From Methylobacterium sp. J-088 (GTDB lineage: Bacteria > Pseudomonadota > Alphaproteobacteria > Rhizobiales > Beijerinckiaceae), in the NCBI RefSeq assembly GCF_022829295.1, contig NZ_JAKSYH010000046.1, forward strand, positions 52,456 to 116,455: a DNA stretch of 64,000 bases. Reading direction: 5' to 3'. Positions 1 through 9,302 of this stretch are shown here, piece after piece (within the stretch, counting starts at the first letter, position 1; the number at the start of each line of letters is the position of its first letter). Below the pieces are notes generated by a model, which saw only the letters and a list, made by a program, of their open reading frames with translations, did no database searches and was not told the DNA's origin. Both the position numbers and the translations under genes were made by a program.

Positions 1-542
1 ACGAGCAGGTCCGGCTCGCAGGCCAGCGCCATGGCGATCATCACCCGCTGGCGCTGGCCGCCGGAGAGTTCGTGCGGATAGGCGCCCATGCGGCTCTCCG
101 CGTCGCGCAGGCCGACGAGGTCGAGGAGTTCGAGGATCCGCCGCCTGGCCGCCTTGCCGGAGAGCCCGCGATGGAGGCCCAGCACCTCGCCGATCTGCCG
201 CGCGATCGTGTGGAGCGGGTTCAGCGAGGTCATGGGTTCCTGGAACACCATGGTGATGTCGGCGCCGCGGACATCGCGCATCGCGCGTTCCGGCAGACTC
301 GTGAGGTCGCGGCCCTTGAACAGGATCCGCCCGTCCTGGCGCGCGGCCCCATCGAGCAGCCGCAGGATCGCCAGCGCCGTCACGGATTTGCCGGAACCCG
401 ATTCGCCGACCAGCGCCAGGGTCTCGCCGCGCCGGATGGTGAAGCCGATGCCGTCGACCGCCCGGGTCTCGCCCTCCCGTGAGCGGAAGGCCACGGACAG
501 GTCCTCGACGGCGAGGAGCGGCTGGGATTCATCCAACGTCAT
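1..542 (-). CDS. Peptide/nickel-type ABC transporter ATP-binding protein (partial, C-terminus off the left edge)
   Basis: This is the ATPase of a DppD/OppD-like importer that powers uptake of peptides or similar solutes at the inner membrane. The visible 180 residues hold the Walker A motif (GESGSGKS, about residue 40), a Q-loop (VFQEPMTSLNP) and the ABC signature LSGGQRQR. The window ends just as Walker B begins (CEPDLLV). EPMTSLNP is typical of the dipeptide/oligopeptide branch. The ATG at 542 opens directly into the usual N-terminal strand (LLAVEDLSVAF). The permease and binding-protein genes would lie off the left edge, so the substrate cannot be named. The family call is firm; the exact ligand is unknown. 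Confidence 0.9.
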   Translation of the reverse strand, partial: MTLDESQPLLAVEDLSVAFRSREGETRAVDGIGFTIRRGETLALVGESGSGKSVTALAILRLLDGAARQDGRILFKGRDLTSLPERAMRDVRGADITMVFQEPMTSLNPLHTIARQIGEVLGLHRGLSGKAARRRILELLDLVGLRDAESRMGAYPHELSGGQRQRVMIAMALACEPDLL

Positions 543-635
543 GCGGCTCCTTATAGCGCGCCGGGCCGGCGGCCCTAGTCTATCCTGCTACGACGAAGGT
601 CCGCCGGGCCCAGGCGGATCGCGCGGGAGATCGCG

Positions 636-2015
636 ATGACGGATGGCGCCCACGCTTTCGCGGCCCGGATCTGGCAGGCGCTCGACGGGCCGCCCGGCGC
701 CCTCGACACGCTGCATGTCACCGGGACCGGCGCCCTGCCCTCCGCCTTCGCGGTGAGCGATCTGGCGGCCGGCTCGGTCGGGGCGGCCGCGTTGGCGCTC
801 GCGGAGGTCGCGGGGCTGACCGGTCCGGTCACTGTGAACCGGCGTCTCGCCGCGTTCTGGTTCGCGCGGTCGCTGGAGCCCGAGGGCTGGCCCGTGCCCG
901 ACCCCTGGGATCCCGTCGCGGGGGACTACGAGACCCGGGACGGCTGGATCCGGCTCCACACCAACGCGCCGCATCACCGGGCGGCGGCCGAGCGCGTGCT
1001 CGGCGCCCAGGCGGATCGCGCCGGCATGGCGCGGGCGGTGTCGGGCCGGGCCAAGGCTGAGCTTGAGGCTGCGATCCTGGCCGAGGGCGGGTGCGCGGCC
1101 GAGATGCGCGGCCTCGCCGACTGGGCGGCGCATCCGCAGGGCCGCGCGGTGGCGGCCGAGTCGCTGGTGCAGGTCGATCCGAGCGATGACCGATCGGCAT
1201 CGGCCTGGGTCCCCCGGCCCGGGCGACCGCTCGCCGGCCTGCGCGTCCTCGACCTGACGCGGGTGATCGCCGGGCCGGTGGCGACGCGCTTTCTCGCGGG
1301 TTTCGGGGCGGATGTGCTGCGGATCGACCCGCCCGATTGGAGCGAGGCTCCCATCGAGCCCGAGATGACCCTCGGCAAGACCTGCGCGCGGCTGGACCTG
1401 CGCCGCGCCGCCGACCGGGTGACCTTCGAGGCGCTGCTCGCGGGGGCGGACGTGCTGGTCCACGGTTATCGGCCGGGGGCCCTGGACGGCCTCGGATACG
1501 GGGCGGAGGCTCGGCGATCCCTCGCGCCGGGTCTCGTGGAGGTCTGCCTTGACGCCTATGGCTGGACCGGCCCCTGGGCCGGACGGCGCGGGTTCGACAG
1601 CCTCGTACAGATGAGCACCGGCATCGCGCAGGCCGGCCAGGCGTGGAAGCAAGCCGCCAAGCCGGTGCCGCTGCCGGTCCAGGCGCTCGACCACGCGACA
1701 GGCTACATGATGGCCGCAGCGGTTCTGCGGTTGCTGGCGCGCCGGCTCGCCGACGGGGCCGGGGGCGGGGCGCGGCTGTCTCTCGCCCGCACGGCTGCGT
1801 TGCTGATCGCAGCCGGTCCGGCCGAATCGGAGCCCGCCTGCCCGGCCGCGTCGCCGGAGGATCTGGCGCCCGAGATCGAGGCGACGTCATGGGGACCGGC
1901 GCGGCGGCTGCGGACGCCGGTGGAGGTGGCCGGCGTTTCGATGCGCTGGGCGCGGGCGGCGCGCCGTCTCGGGGATGATGCACCGGCTTGGTCAGCCGAT
2001 GGCGTGGCGACTTGA
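636..2015 (+). CDS. Family III CoA-transferase (CaiB/BaiF type)
   Basis: The 459-residue protein resembles CaiB/BaiF CoA-transferases, which move CoA between carboxylic acids. The classic family start appears at about residues 200-235 (LAGLRVLDLTRVIAGP, then GADVLRIDPP), followed by LDLRRAADRVTFEALL and the RRGFDSLVQMSTGIA stretch that matches the substrate and active-site region. The first 190 residues look like a degenerate second half-domain, a two-part layout seen in some members. The ATG at 636 has a GGGAGA ribosome-binding site six bases upstream. No neighbour points to a substrate, so it could act on any short or dicarboxylic acid. Confidence 0.85.
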   Translation: MTDGAHAFAARIWQALDGPPGALDTLHVTGTGALPSAFAVSDLAAGSVGAAALALAEVAGLTGPVTVNRRLAAFWFARSLEPEGWPVPDPWDPVAGDYETRDGWIRLHTNAPHHRAAAERVLGAQADRAGMARAVSGRAKAELEAAILAEGGCAAEMRGLADWAAHPQGRAVAAESLVQVDPSDDRSASAWVPRPGRPLAGLRVLDLTRVIAGPVATRFLAGFGADVLRIDPPDWSEAPIEPEMTLGKTCARLDLRRAADRVTFEALLAGADVLVHGYRPGALDGLGYGAEARRSLAPGLVEVCLDAYGWTGPWAGRRGFDSLVQMSTGIAQAGQAWKQAAKPVPLPVQALDHATGYMMAAAVLRLLARRLADGAGGGARLSLARTAALLIAAGPAESEPACPAASPEDLAPEIEATSWGPARRLRTPVEVAGVSMRWARAARRLGDDAPAWSADGVAT

Positions 2016-2040
2016 GGGCGCCGCCTCCCGTGCTGGGTCC

Positions 2041-2145
2041 CGGGACGCATTCCGCTGGCGCTGCATGCGCCCGGGAAAGGGCGTCGCGCAGATCGGATAA
2101 AACGCGACGCCCTGTCCCGAACAGGTGGAGCGTCAGCGGAACCTG
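2041..2145. repeat. Nested inverted repeat in an intergenic gap
   Basis: The gap between the CoA-transferase and transglycosylase genes holds two nested pairs of inverted arms. The inner arms are GGGCGTCGCG (2079-2088) and CGCGACGCCC (2103-2112), a perfect 10-base match around an AT-richer loop. The outer arms are TTCCGCTGGCGCT (about 2050-2062) and AGCGTCAGCGGAA (about 2128-2140), with one mismatch. It could form a long hairpin in RNA from either strand. No T-run follows, so it looks like a REP-type palindromic element rather than a standard terminator. Confidence 0.6.
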
Positions 2146-2261
2146 ATCCGGGAGGCCGCACAAGACCAGGCCGCGTCGCAGCTCGACCGGACCACATCTC
2201 AGAGCCCCATGCGGCCACCAGCATCGATTGATCCGCAACCGAAGGTCGCTACAACGCCGGT

Positions 2262-3179
2262 GTGACTATCGCACGCCTGCGCCGCGGCGCCCTCCTCGCC
2301 CTCTTCTGCGTTACGGCGCACCCGGCTCAGGCCGTCCCCTCCGAGGGGGCGACCGAGACCGTGGAGCAGGCGCTGTGCCGCCTGATCGACGAATCCGCAA
2401 AGGCCCGCAGCCTGCCGGTGCCGTTCCTGACGCGGCTGATCTGGCGCGAGAGCAGTTTTCGCGTGGGCGTCGTCAGCCGGGCCGGGGCGCAGGGTGTCGC
2501 CCAGTTCATGCCCGGGACGGCCCGGGAGCGCGGCCTCCTCGACCCGTTCGACCCCGAGCAGGCGATCCCGCACGCCGCCCACCTGCTGGCGGATCTCAAA
2601 ACCCAGTTCGGCAATCTCGGCCTCGCGGCGGCGGCCTATAACGGCGGCGCGGGCCGGGTGAGCAAATGGCTCGCGGGCGATGGCGGCCTGCCCGAGGAGA
2701 CCCGCGCCTACGTGGCCGCCATCACGGGCGTCCCGGCCGACGCGTGGCGGACCGGCCCCGGCAAGGCGATCGAGTACCCGGAGGGCGGCGCACCGGAAAA
2801 GCCTGACGCGAAGGACGCCAAGGCGGCCAAGCCGGAGGCGCCGCAGACCTGCCTGCAGGTCACCGCCAGCCTGCGCATCCCGTCCCGCGGCGACCGCTTC
2901 GCGCTGGGTGCCAACGAGGGCCCGGCCGCCCCCTGGGGCATCCAGCTCGCCGGCAATTTCTCCAAATCCCTGGCGCTTCAAAGCTTCAACCGGGCGCGGA
3001 GCACCTATGCGGGCGTGATCGGCGAGGTGCGGCCAATGATCATCGGGACGCGGCTGCGCAACCGCGGCACCCGGGCCTTCTACCGGATCCGCATCCCGGC
3101 CCAGAGTCGGCAGGCCGCCGACGACCTGTGCGGCCGCATCCGGAAGGTCGGCGGCGCCTGCTTCGTGCTGCGGACCTGA
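2262..3179 (+). CDS. Secreted lytic transglycosylase with SPOR-like C-terminus
   Basis: The protein is predicted to cleave peptidoglycan glycan strands in the periplasm. It begins at a GTG and carries a signal peptide (ALLALFCVTAHPAQA). The SLT fold follows, with catalytic Glu63 in WRESSF, the GVAQFMPGTA motif and AAYNGGAGRV near residue 130. A lysine/alanine-rich linker leads to a C-terminal 100-residue region (CLQVTASLR to the end, with FYRIRIPAQSRQAADDLCGR) that resembles a SPOR domain, which binds denuded glycan at septa. The SLT call is strong; the SPOR call rests on its secondary-structure-like pattern and position. Confidence 0.88.
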   Translation: MTIARLRRGALLALFCVTAHPAQAVPSEGATETVEQALCRLIDESAKARSLPVPFLTRLIWRESSFRVGVVSRAGAQGVAQFMPGTARERGLLDPFDPEQAIPHAAHLLADLKTQFGNLGLAAAAYNGGAGRVSKWLAGDGGLPEETRAYVAAITGVPADAWRTGPGKAIEYPEGGAPEKPDAKDAKAAKPEAPQTCLQVTASLRIPSRGDRFALGANEGPAAPWGIQLAGNFSKSLALQSFNRARSTYAGVIGEVRPMIIGTRLRNRGTRAFYRIRIPAQSRQAADDLCGRIRKVGGACFVLRT

Positions 3180-3262
3180 TTTTTCGCGCTTCGCCGCGCG
3201 AGCGTCATCAATCCGCCCCGAGAGCGGTGCCGTATGCTCCTGTCGCGACAACCGGACGGGAT

Positions 3263-4165
3263 ATGACACGACTCCTCACTGCGCTGGCCAGCCTGCTCTG
3301 CCTCGGACTCGCAGCGTTCGGCCTCAACGCCGCCTCGCCGCTCGCCCTGTTCGACGCGATCGGCCCGCGCGATCCCGGCGGGCGCCTCGCCGCGAAGGAT
3401 CAGGCCTTCGGCGAAGGGCCCCGGCGGCGCCTCGACGTCTACGTCCCCACGGCGGGCGCCGAGAACGCTCCGGTGCTGGTCTTCTTCTACGGCGGCTCTT
3501 GGCAGAGCGGCGCGAAGGACGATTACGCCTTCGTCGGGCATGCGCTCGCCGCCCAGGGCTTCGTCACGGTGCTGCCCGACTACCGGCTCTATCCGGAGAC
3601 CGCCTTCCCGGGCTTCCTGGAAGACGGGGCGGCGGCACTGGCCTGGGTGCGCGACAACATCGCAGCCTTCGGCGGCGACCCGCGCCGGATCGTACTGGCG
3701 GGCCATTCGGCCGGCGCCTACAACGCCCTGATGCTCGGCCTCGACCCGCGCTACGTGATGGCGGCGGGCGTCGATCCCAAGGCGATCAAGGCGGTGGCCG
3801 GCCTGTCGGGCCCCTACGATTTCCTGCCGCTCGATCAGGACACGACCCTCAAGGTGTTCGGCAAGGCGCCCGATCTGGCCGCGACCCAGCCGGGCAGCTT
3901 CGTCGGCCCGCTCTCGCCCCCCGCCTTCCTGGCGTCCGGCGAAGCCGACACGGTGGTGAAGCCCCGCCACACGGTGAGCCTCGCCGCCCGCCTGCGCGCC
4001 GAGCACGTGCCCGTGCAGGAGCGGATCTATCCGGGCCTCGACCACAAGGACACGCTGCTCGCCCTGTCGGTGACCTTCCGCTCCAAGGCGCCGGAACTCG
4101 CCGAGATGGCGGCGTTCCTGATGCGCCAATCCGCCGGTCGGACCCAGTACACGATGCGGCGCTGA
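3263..4165 (+). CDS. Alpha/beta hydrolase, carboxylesterase/lipase-like, exported
   Basis: A 300-residue serine hydrolase of the esterase/HSL-like group. It starts at the ATG at 3263, which opens a hydrophobic N-terminal segment (LLTALASLLCLGLAAFG) acting as a signal or anchor; longer in-frame starts upstream do not give a sensible N-terminus. The oxyanion-loop motif is YGGSW (about residue 76), the nucleophile is Ser149 in GHSAGAYN, the acid is the Asp in GEADTVV, and the histidine is in GLDHKDT. The gene stands alone between two + strand genes. The physiological ester is unknown. Confidence 0.85.
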   Translation: MTRLLTALASLLCLGLAAFGLNAASPLALFDAIGPRDPGGRLAAKDQAFGEGPRRRLDVYVPTAGAENAPVLVFFYGGSWQSGAKDDYAFVGHALAAQGFVTVLPDYRLYPETAFPGFLEDGAAALAWVRDNIAAFGGDPRRIVLAGHSAGAYNALMLGLDPRYVMAAGVDPKAIKAVAGLSGPYDFLPLDQDTTLKVFGKAPDLAATQPGSFVGPLSPPAFLASGEADTVVKPRHTVSLAARLRAEHVPVQERIYPGLDHKDTLLALSVTFRSKAPELAEMAAFLMRQSAGRTQYTMRR

Positions 4166-4291
4166 GGGCGGCAGGCGTTCGTCAAGGTTATCGCGCGATC
4201 TCTGGGCGCAATATTTGATTTGCCATCGCGTGCGCCCGTCCCGGCGCTAGAATGACCATAGGCGCATGATGCGGCCTCGCGGTGGGACGAC

Positions 4292-5617
4292 ATGGCTTCT
4301 GCGGACGCAGCGATCGGCATCCCGCCCCGAGGGCGACGGGACGGCAGCACGGCCCGTGATGTCCCCGATCTGCTGCGCGTGCTCCTCAACGGGGCGGTCT
4401 TCGTCCTGCTCTGGAACCACGTCTGGCTGAAGGACCTGTCCGACCGGTCGATCCTCTCGGCCTCCGAGGACGGGAGCCTGCTGACCCAGGTGCTGTTCCT
4501 CACCGCCGGCACCGCCATGGCGCTGGCGATCCGCCGGATCGGCCTGCGGCACCTCCAACCGCTGATGACCCGGCCGCTCGTGCTCTGCGCCGTCTGGCTT
4601 GGCCTGACGACGCTGCTCTCCATCGCGCCGAGCCTGTCGCTGCGTCGGCTGGCGCTGTTCGTGATCGCCGCGATGCTCTCGGCGGGGGTTCTGATCGTCG
4701 CCCGGTCCCCGCGGCAGCTCGCCCTGAGCCTCGCCGGGGCGGCCCTGGTGATCGTGCTCTCGTCCTATCTGGCGGTCGCCTTCGTGCCGAGCCTCGCCAT
4801 CCATTCGGCCTTCGACGTCAATTCCGATCCGAGCCATCCGGGCCTCTGGCGTGGGATCTTCCCGCAGAAGAACGAGGCCGGCGCCGCCATGGTGATCCTG
4901 GTGATCGTCGGCCTCTACGTCGCCACGGCCGCCAACCGGTTCCTCGGCTGGGCTATCGTGCTGCTGGCGGGTGGGTTCCTGCTGGCGAGCGGTTCCAAGA
5001 CCGCGATCCTGCTGCTGCCGGTGATCCTCGGCGTGACGGGGCTCTGTCAGGTGCTAACGGGCGGGTTCGCCCGGCGCCTGCTGCTGCTGGGCCCGGTGGT
5101 CGGGTTCTCGCTGGTCTCGATCGGCTCGGTGCTGGTGCCGCCGATCCAGGAGGCGGTCGGGTCGCTGCTGACCGACGCGACCTTCACCGGCCGCAGCGAG
5201 ATCTGGCAGTTCGCCATCGACAACATCCTGATCCGCCCCTGGCGCGGCTGGGGGATCGGCGCCTTCTGGATGACCGAGCGGACCATGTATGGCGGCTCCG
5301 AGGAGCTGACCTGGGTCAACACCGTCGATCACGCCCACAACGCCTATCTGGACACCGCCTTGATCGGCGGCCTGCCGCTCCTCGCGCTGACCGTGGCGGC
5401 CTTCGTGCTCGCGCCGGTGCGCGACCTCCAGCGCGTGGCCGGTGGCGCCCGGCTCGACGCGGAGACGATGCTGTTCCTGCGGCTGTGGTTCCTCGGGCTG
5501 GTCTCGGCCTCGTTCGAGACGGTGCTGTGGAACGGCAACAACGCCACCTGCTGCATGTTCATGATGGCGGTGTTCGGCCTGCGCCTGCGGACGCGCTACG
5601 CGCTGGCGGCGGGTTGA
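4292..5617 (+). CDS. O-antigen ligase / exopolysaccharide polymerase-like membrane protein
   Basis: A 441-residue polytopic membrane protein with about ten hydrophobic segments, of the WaaL/ExoQ (Wzy_C) type. Characteristic features are GRSEIWQFAI followed by RPWRGWGIG near residue 300, and the large periplasmic-loop motif DHAHNAYLD near residue 350. In relatives these lie in the loop that binds the undecaprenyl-linked glycan. It probably ligates or polymerises a surface polysaccharide at the outer face of the inner membrane. No glycosyltransferase cluster adjoins it, so the polymer cannot be named. The start at 4292 leaves a 25-residue hydrophilic N-terminus before the first membrane segment. 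Confidence 0.82.
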   Translation: MASADAAIGIPPRGRRDGSTARDVPDLLRVLLNGAVFVLLWNHVWLKDLSDRSILSASEDGSLLTQVLFLTAGTAMALAIRRIGLRHLQPLMTRPLVLCAVWLGLTTLLSIAPSLSLRRLALFVIAAMLSAGVLIVARSPRQLALSLAGAALVIVLSSYLAVAFVPSLAIHSAFDVNSDPSHPGLWRGIFPQKNEAGAAMVILVIVGLYVATAANRFLGWAIVLLAGGFLLASGSKTAILLLPVILGVTGLCQVLTGGFARRLLLLGPVVGFSLVSIGSVLVPPIQEAVGSLLTDATFTGRSEIWQFAIDNILIRPWRGWGIGAFWMTERTMYGGSEELTWVNTVDHAHNAYLDTALIGGLPLLALTVAAFVLAPVRDLQRVAGGARLDAETMLFLRLWFLGLVSASFETVLWNGNNATCCMFMMAVFGLRLRTRYALAAG

Positions 5618-5665
5618 GGGGAATGCAGCCCTGTCGCGATCCGTTCGCCGCTCTCGATCGATCGG

Positions 5666-6799
5666 TCAGCCCAGGGGGGCCGTCTCCCGTGCAAGCCAAT
5701 CGATGACCGCCTTCAACGCCACGCCCTCACTGGCGCCGCCGTCGCGGGCGGTGGTGTAGGCAGCGAGCTGGCCGGCTGCGCTCGAGCCGTTTCGGGCGAT
5801 CACCGTGGCGTGCGCCACCTGCGCCGTGCAGCCCAGCGCGGCCGCGTCCTCGGCGATCAGGTCCAGCAGCGCGTCCAGGGCGTCGGTGACGGAGACGGCG
5901 CGCCCGGCCGCCTCATCGATCAGCGACGCGCCCGTGCCGTCGCGCTCGGCCCGCCACAGGTTCTCCATCACGAACCCCCGCGAGGCGCCGGTCAGGCCGG
6001 CGTGGATGTCCGGACGACGGTCGAGCAGACGGACGAGGCAGCGATAGAGCTGGGCGACGGTCAGGGTGTCGTCCAGCCGCGTGCAGCTGTCCGCGACGCG
6101 CAACTCCAGGGTCGGGTATCGGATCGATGGGCGGATGTGCCACCAGAAGTACGTCGGATCGGGCACGGCACCCGCGGTGGTCATAACCCGGACATACCGG
6201 GCGTAATCGGCATCGTCGTCGAACAGCTCGGGGAGGCCGGTGCGCGGCAACTCGGCGTAGGCCCGCAACCGGTAGCCGTGCAGGCCGGTGCGACGGCGGT
6301 CGTAGAACGGCGAGGACGTCGAGAGAGCCAGCAGCAGCGGCAGGAACGGGTAGATCCGCCGCATGATGTCGACCCGCTCCTCGGGGCGCGGCACCTCGAC
6401 ATGGACGTGCATGCCAGCGACCACGGAGCGGCGCCCGGTGATCTGAAGGTCGTCCATCATCCCCCGGTAGCGTGGTTTGTCCGTCTCCTTCTGGATCGAC
6501 CAGACGGCGGTGGGGTGCGTGCCGGCGGCGAACAGCTTGAGCCCGTGCGCGCGGGCGGTCGCTTGGAGCTTGTCGCGCAGATCACCGAGCGCGGCCCGTG
6601 CCTCCTCGACGCTCGCCGTCGGCTTCGAGCAGATCTCCACCTCGTTTTCGAGGAGTTCCCGCTCGACCGAACCCAGACGTTTGGCCGCGTCGTGGAAACC
6701 CTGGATCGACGCGCGCGGCGCGCCCCGCGAACGAGCGCTGGCCAGGAAGAACTCCTCCTCGATGCCGAACTTGAAGTCGTGTCCCGACCGCTGCGCCAT
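5666..6799 (-). CDS. Carboxylate-amine ligase, YbdK/GCS2 family
   Basis: A 377-residue ATP-grasp-like ligase of the glutamate-cysteine ligase type 2 family; E. coli YbdK has weak gamma-glutamyl-cysteine synthetase activity. Visible hallmarks are FGIEEEFFL at the N-terminus, EVEICSKP near residue 55, AAGTHP, VAGMHVHVEVP (metal and nucleotide binding) and WWHIRPSIRYPTLELRVADSC in the C-terminal half. The ATG at 6799 places the GIEEEF motif about ten residues in, as in relatives; an upstream start would add an unconserved tail. The true amine and acid substrates are not known from sequence. Confidence 0.88.
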   Translation of the reverse strand: MAQRSGHDFKFGIEEEFFLASARSRGAPRASIQGFHDAAKRLGSVERELLENEVEICSKPTASVEEARAALGDLRDKLQATARAHGLKLFAAGTHPTAVWSIQKETDKPRYRGMMDDLQITGRRSVVAGMHVHVEVPRPEERVDIMRRIYPFLPLLLALSTSSPFYDRRRTGLHGYRLRAYAELPRTGLPELFDDDADYARYVRVMTTAGAVPDPTYFWWHIRPSIRYPTLELRVADSCTRLDDTLTVAQLYRCLVRLLDRRPDIHAGLTGASRGFVMENLWRAERDGTGASLIDEAAGRAVSVTDALDALLDLIAEDAAALGCTAQVAHATVIARNGSSAAGQLAAYTTARDGGASEGVALKAVIDWLARETAPLG

Positions 6800-6953
6800 C
6801 GTGTGGTTCCGATCCCTGGACGTGCGGCCGCCATCCACGCGCGCGCCGGACCGGCGCCGCCGCGAAAGCCGGACTGACCGACACCATGCGCGATCCGGGC
6901 CAACGTGCGTAAGCGGTGATCCTCGGATCGCGCCGGGGATGCCGCAGCCGACT

Positions 6954-7331
6954 CTACGGTGAGGCTCCGCGCCCGGCCACCTCCGGCGGCACCGGCCGCG
7001 GGCGACGGTCGGCGCCGACCGTCACGAAGGTGATGGTCGCCTCCGTGACCTTCATGGTCGCCTCGCTCGCCCGCTCGCGCCGCCAGACCTCCGCTTGGAT
7101 GCACAGGGACGAGCGCCCGACCTGGACGAGCCACGCGTAGAGGCCGACCTCGCCGCCCACGAAGACCGGGTGATGGAAGGTGATCGCGTCGACCGCGATG
7201 GTGGCGCAGCGCCAACGCCAGCGCCGCGCGGCGACGTTGCCGGCGGCCAGATCCAGCTGGGCCATCAGCCAGCCGCCGAAGATGTCGCTGGCCGGGCTGG
7301 TGTCGGCCGGCATCGCGATGGTGCGGATCAC
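6954..7331 (-). CDS. Acyl-CoA thioesterase, hotdog fold (YciA-like)
   Basis: A 125-residue hotdog-fold protein that hydrolyses acyl-CoA thioesters in the cytoplasm. The N-terminal motif PADTSPASDIFGGWLMAQLD matches the YciA/BFIT-type sequence in which the Asp and the following Gly-Gly-Trp line the active site. A conserved central stretch (AVDAITFHHPVFVGGEV) forms the hotdog helix and strand. Length and motif order are normal for the family. It lies on the same strand as the ligase gene at 5666-6799 and the quinoprotein at 7447-9216, with gaps over 100 bp, so co-transcription is possible but not shown. Confidence 0.9.
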   Translation of the reverse strand: MIRTIAMPADTSPASDIFGGWLMAQLDLAAGNVAARRWRWRCATIAVDAITFHHPVFVGGEVGLYAWLVQVGRSSLCIQAEVWRRERASEATMKVTEATITFVTVGADRRPRPVPPEVAGRGASP

Positions 7332-7446
7332 CCGCGATCCGTCGGCTGGGAACCGGCTATCCCGCCGTCCGTGCTCTGCGCCTCTGTCAGGAGCCGGAAG
7401 GGTCCCCGCCCCTGGCTGGAATCCTTCCGGTCAAGCTCGGCCGTGG

Positions 7447-9216
7447 TCAATCGGGCAGCGCGAAGACCAGCAGCGCGTCGCCGGTGCCGAAACCCGACGC
7501 CTTGGTGTAGGACGCGCCGCCCGCAGCCACCGCCACGTATTGCTTGCCGTCCAGCGCGTACGTCATGGCCGGCCCGCTGATCCCCGCGCCGCACTGGAAT
7601 CGCCAGAGCACGCGGCCGTCGCGCGCGTCGTGGGCATCGAGATGTCCATCCTCCTCGCCGGAGAAGACGAGACCGCCCGCAGTCGCCAACGTGCCTCCCG
7701 AGAGCCGGCTCGCCGACCGCACCGACCACGCGATTGTGCCGCCGTCCTTGAGATCGACGGCGGTGAGCATGCTGAAGGACGGCTCGCCCTTCGCCTCGCT
7801 GGTCTCGGTGTAGCGGATCTCCGGCCGCCCTGTGGCGGCCGGCACGGTCTTCACCGTGTAGGTCGTCGCCCCGTGGCGGACCTGCACGTAGGCGCGGCGC
7901 CCATCATAGGCCGTCGGCGGCCAGGAGACCGCGCCGAGGGGCCCGGGCGCCACGACGGTGCCCTGGGCGGTCGGCGGTGCGAACAGGTTCTTCTGGTCGA
8001 GGAGCGGCGCCGAGCGTTCGAGGAGCTTTCCCGATGCCCGGTCGTGGACGTAGATCCAGCCGGTCTTGCTCGCCGAGGCCACGGCCTTGGTGCCGTTCGG
8101 ACCATCGAGCAGGAAGGGCGGCGCGGCGACATCGTAGCCCCACTCGTCGTGCGGCACCTGCTGATAGTACCAGCGCAGCGCGCCGGTCTTCACATCCAGC
8201 GCCACGAGGCACATCGTGTAGAGGTTGTCCCCGGGCCGCGACAGGCCGAAATTCTGCGGTGCCGGGTTGCCGGTGCCGAGGAAGATCAGGCCGAGATCGG
8301 AATCGTAGGCCGGCGTCATCCAAGGGGAGCCGCCGCCGACGCGCCACGCGTCGCGGTTGGCGGGGGCCGCCGCTTTCTCGGCGGCGATGTCGCGATGGAG
8401 CGGCGTACCGTCGGTGGTCTTTTCGACAAAACCGCCCTCCCAGCCCTCCGAGGGCGTGACGTACCAGCGCCAGCGCTCTTCCCCGGTCTTGGCATCGTAG
8501 GCCGCGAGCCAGCCGCGTCGGCCATAGCCGCCCTCGATCCCGACCACCGCGCCGCCGTCGAGGCCGCCCGCCGCGTCCTCGATGTGCAAGCCGTAGCCCG
8601 CGCCGGTGACGCCGACGATCACCAGCCCGTCGGCGACCAGCGGCGGCATCTTGAAGCCGAGCCGGCTCGAACCCTGCACGGGCTTTCCGCCGAGCGTGGC
8701 AGCCAGCCCAGAGGCGGTTTCGGTCTCGCCCTCCTCCGGCCGGACCGCCTCCTTGTCCCAGACCATCGTGCCGGTCTTCGCGTCCAGCGCGATCAGCCGC
8801 CCGTCCATGGTCGCCTCAAAGACGAGGCCGCCGGACACCGCGAGCCCACGGTTGGATGGCGGCCCGAAGATCTTCTCCGTGCGCGGCTTGTGTGAGTAGG
8901 TCCAAAGCGGCTTGCCGGTCTTCGCGTCGAGAGCCGCGACGTTGTTCTGGGTGGTGGAGAGGTAGAGCGTCCCGTCCACCATCACGGGCTGGGCCTGGAA
9001 ATAGCCGGTCACGCCCGTCTGAAAGATCCAGGCGGGTCGCAGCCGGTCGATCGAATCGCGGTCGATCTGGGTCAGCTCGGAAAAATTGCGGTTGCTGGGA
9101 TCGTGCCCGAAGGCCGGCCAGGGGGTCTCGGCGGCGGAGGCTGCAAGCGGCGTGGCGAACAGCGCCAGGCAAGCCAGGGAGCGTCCCCTACCCCTCAGGA
9201 TGGCGTGATGAGGCAA
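7447..9216 (-). CDS. Atypical PQQ-dependent alcohol dehydrogenase-like quinoprotein
   Basis: A 589-residue periplasmic beta-propeller protein of the methanol/ethanol dehydrogenase family, with a signal peptide (LACLALFATPLAASA) and repeated W-motifs such as AALDAKTGKPLW. Family landmarks retained are GTGNPAPQN, GDNLYTM and PHDEW. Compared from memory with MxaF/XoxF, several cofactor positions differ: the vicinal Cys-Cys is replaced by GPPS before NRGLA, the catalytic WDYA/WDYD becomes WGYD, and the metal-ligand Glu in GAEFGVRG-like sequence becomes Gly (GGYGRRG). No cytochrome c domain is attached. It may bind PQQ differently or act on another substrate; function is uncertain. Confidence 0.82.
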   Translation of the reverse strand: MPHHAILRGRGRSLACLALFATPLAASAAETPWPAFGHDPSNRNFSELTQIDRDSIDRLRPAWIFQTGVTGYFQAQPVMVDGTLYLSTTQNNVAALDAKTGKPLWTYSHKPRTEKIFGPPSNRGLAVSGGLVFEATMDGRLIALDAKTGTMVWDKEAVRPEEGETETASGLAATLGGKPVQGSSRLGFKMPPLVADGLVIVGVTGAGYGLHIEDAAGGLDGGAVVGIEGGYGRRGWLAAYDAKTGEERWRWYVTPSEGWEGGFVEKTTDGTPLHRDIAAEKAAAPANRDAWRVGGGSPWMTPAYDSDLGLIFLGTGNPAPQNFGLSRPGDNLYTMCLVALDVKTGALRWYYQQVPHDEWGYDVAAPPFLLDGPNGTKAVASASKTGWIYVHDRASGKLLERSAPLLDQKNLFAPPTAQGTVVAPGPLGAVSWPPTAYDGRRAYVQVRHGATTYTVKTVPAATGRPEIRYTETSEAKGEPSFSMLTAVDLKDGGTIAWSVRSASRLSGGTLATAGGLVFSGEEDGHLDAHDARDGRVLWRFQCGAGISGPAMTYALDGKQYVAVAAGGASYTKASGFGTGDALLVFALPD

Positions 9217-9302
9217 GGCGTTTCATCTCCCGGGTTTGCGCGGCTGCCCGTGCCGGCGTTCGACGATCGCCCGCTTCGGCGTTGAAGGCTTTGCGACGCA
9301 GC

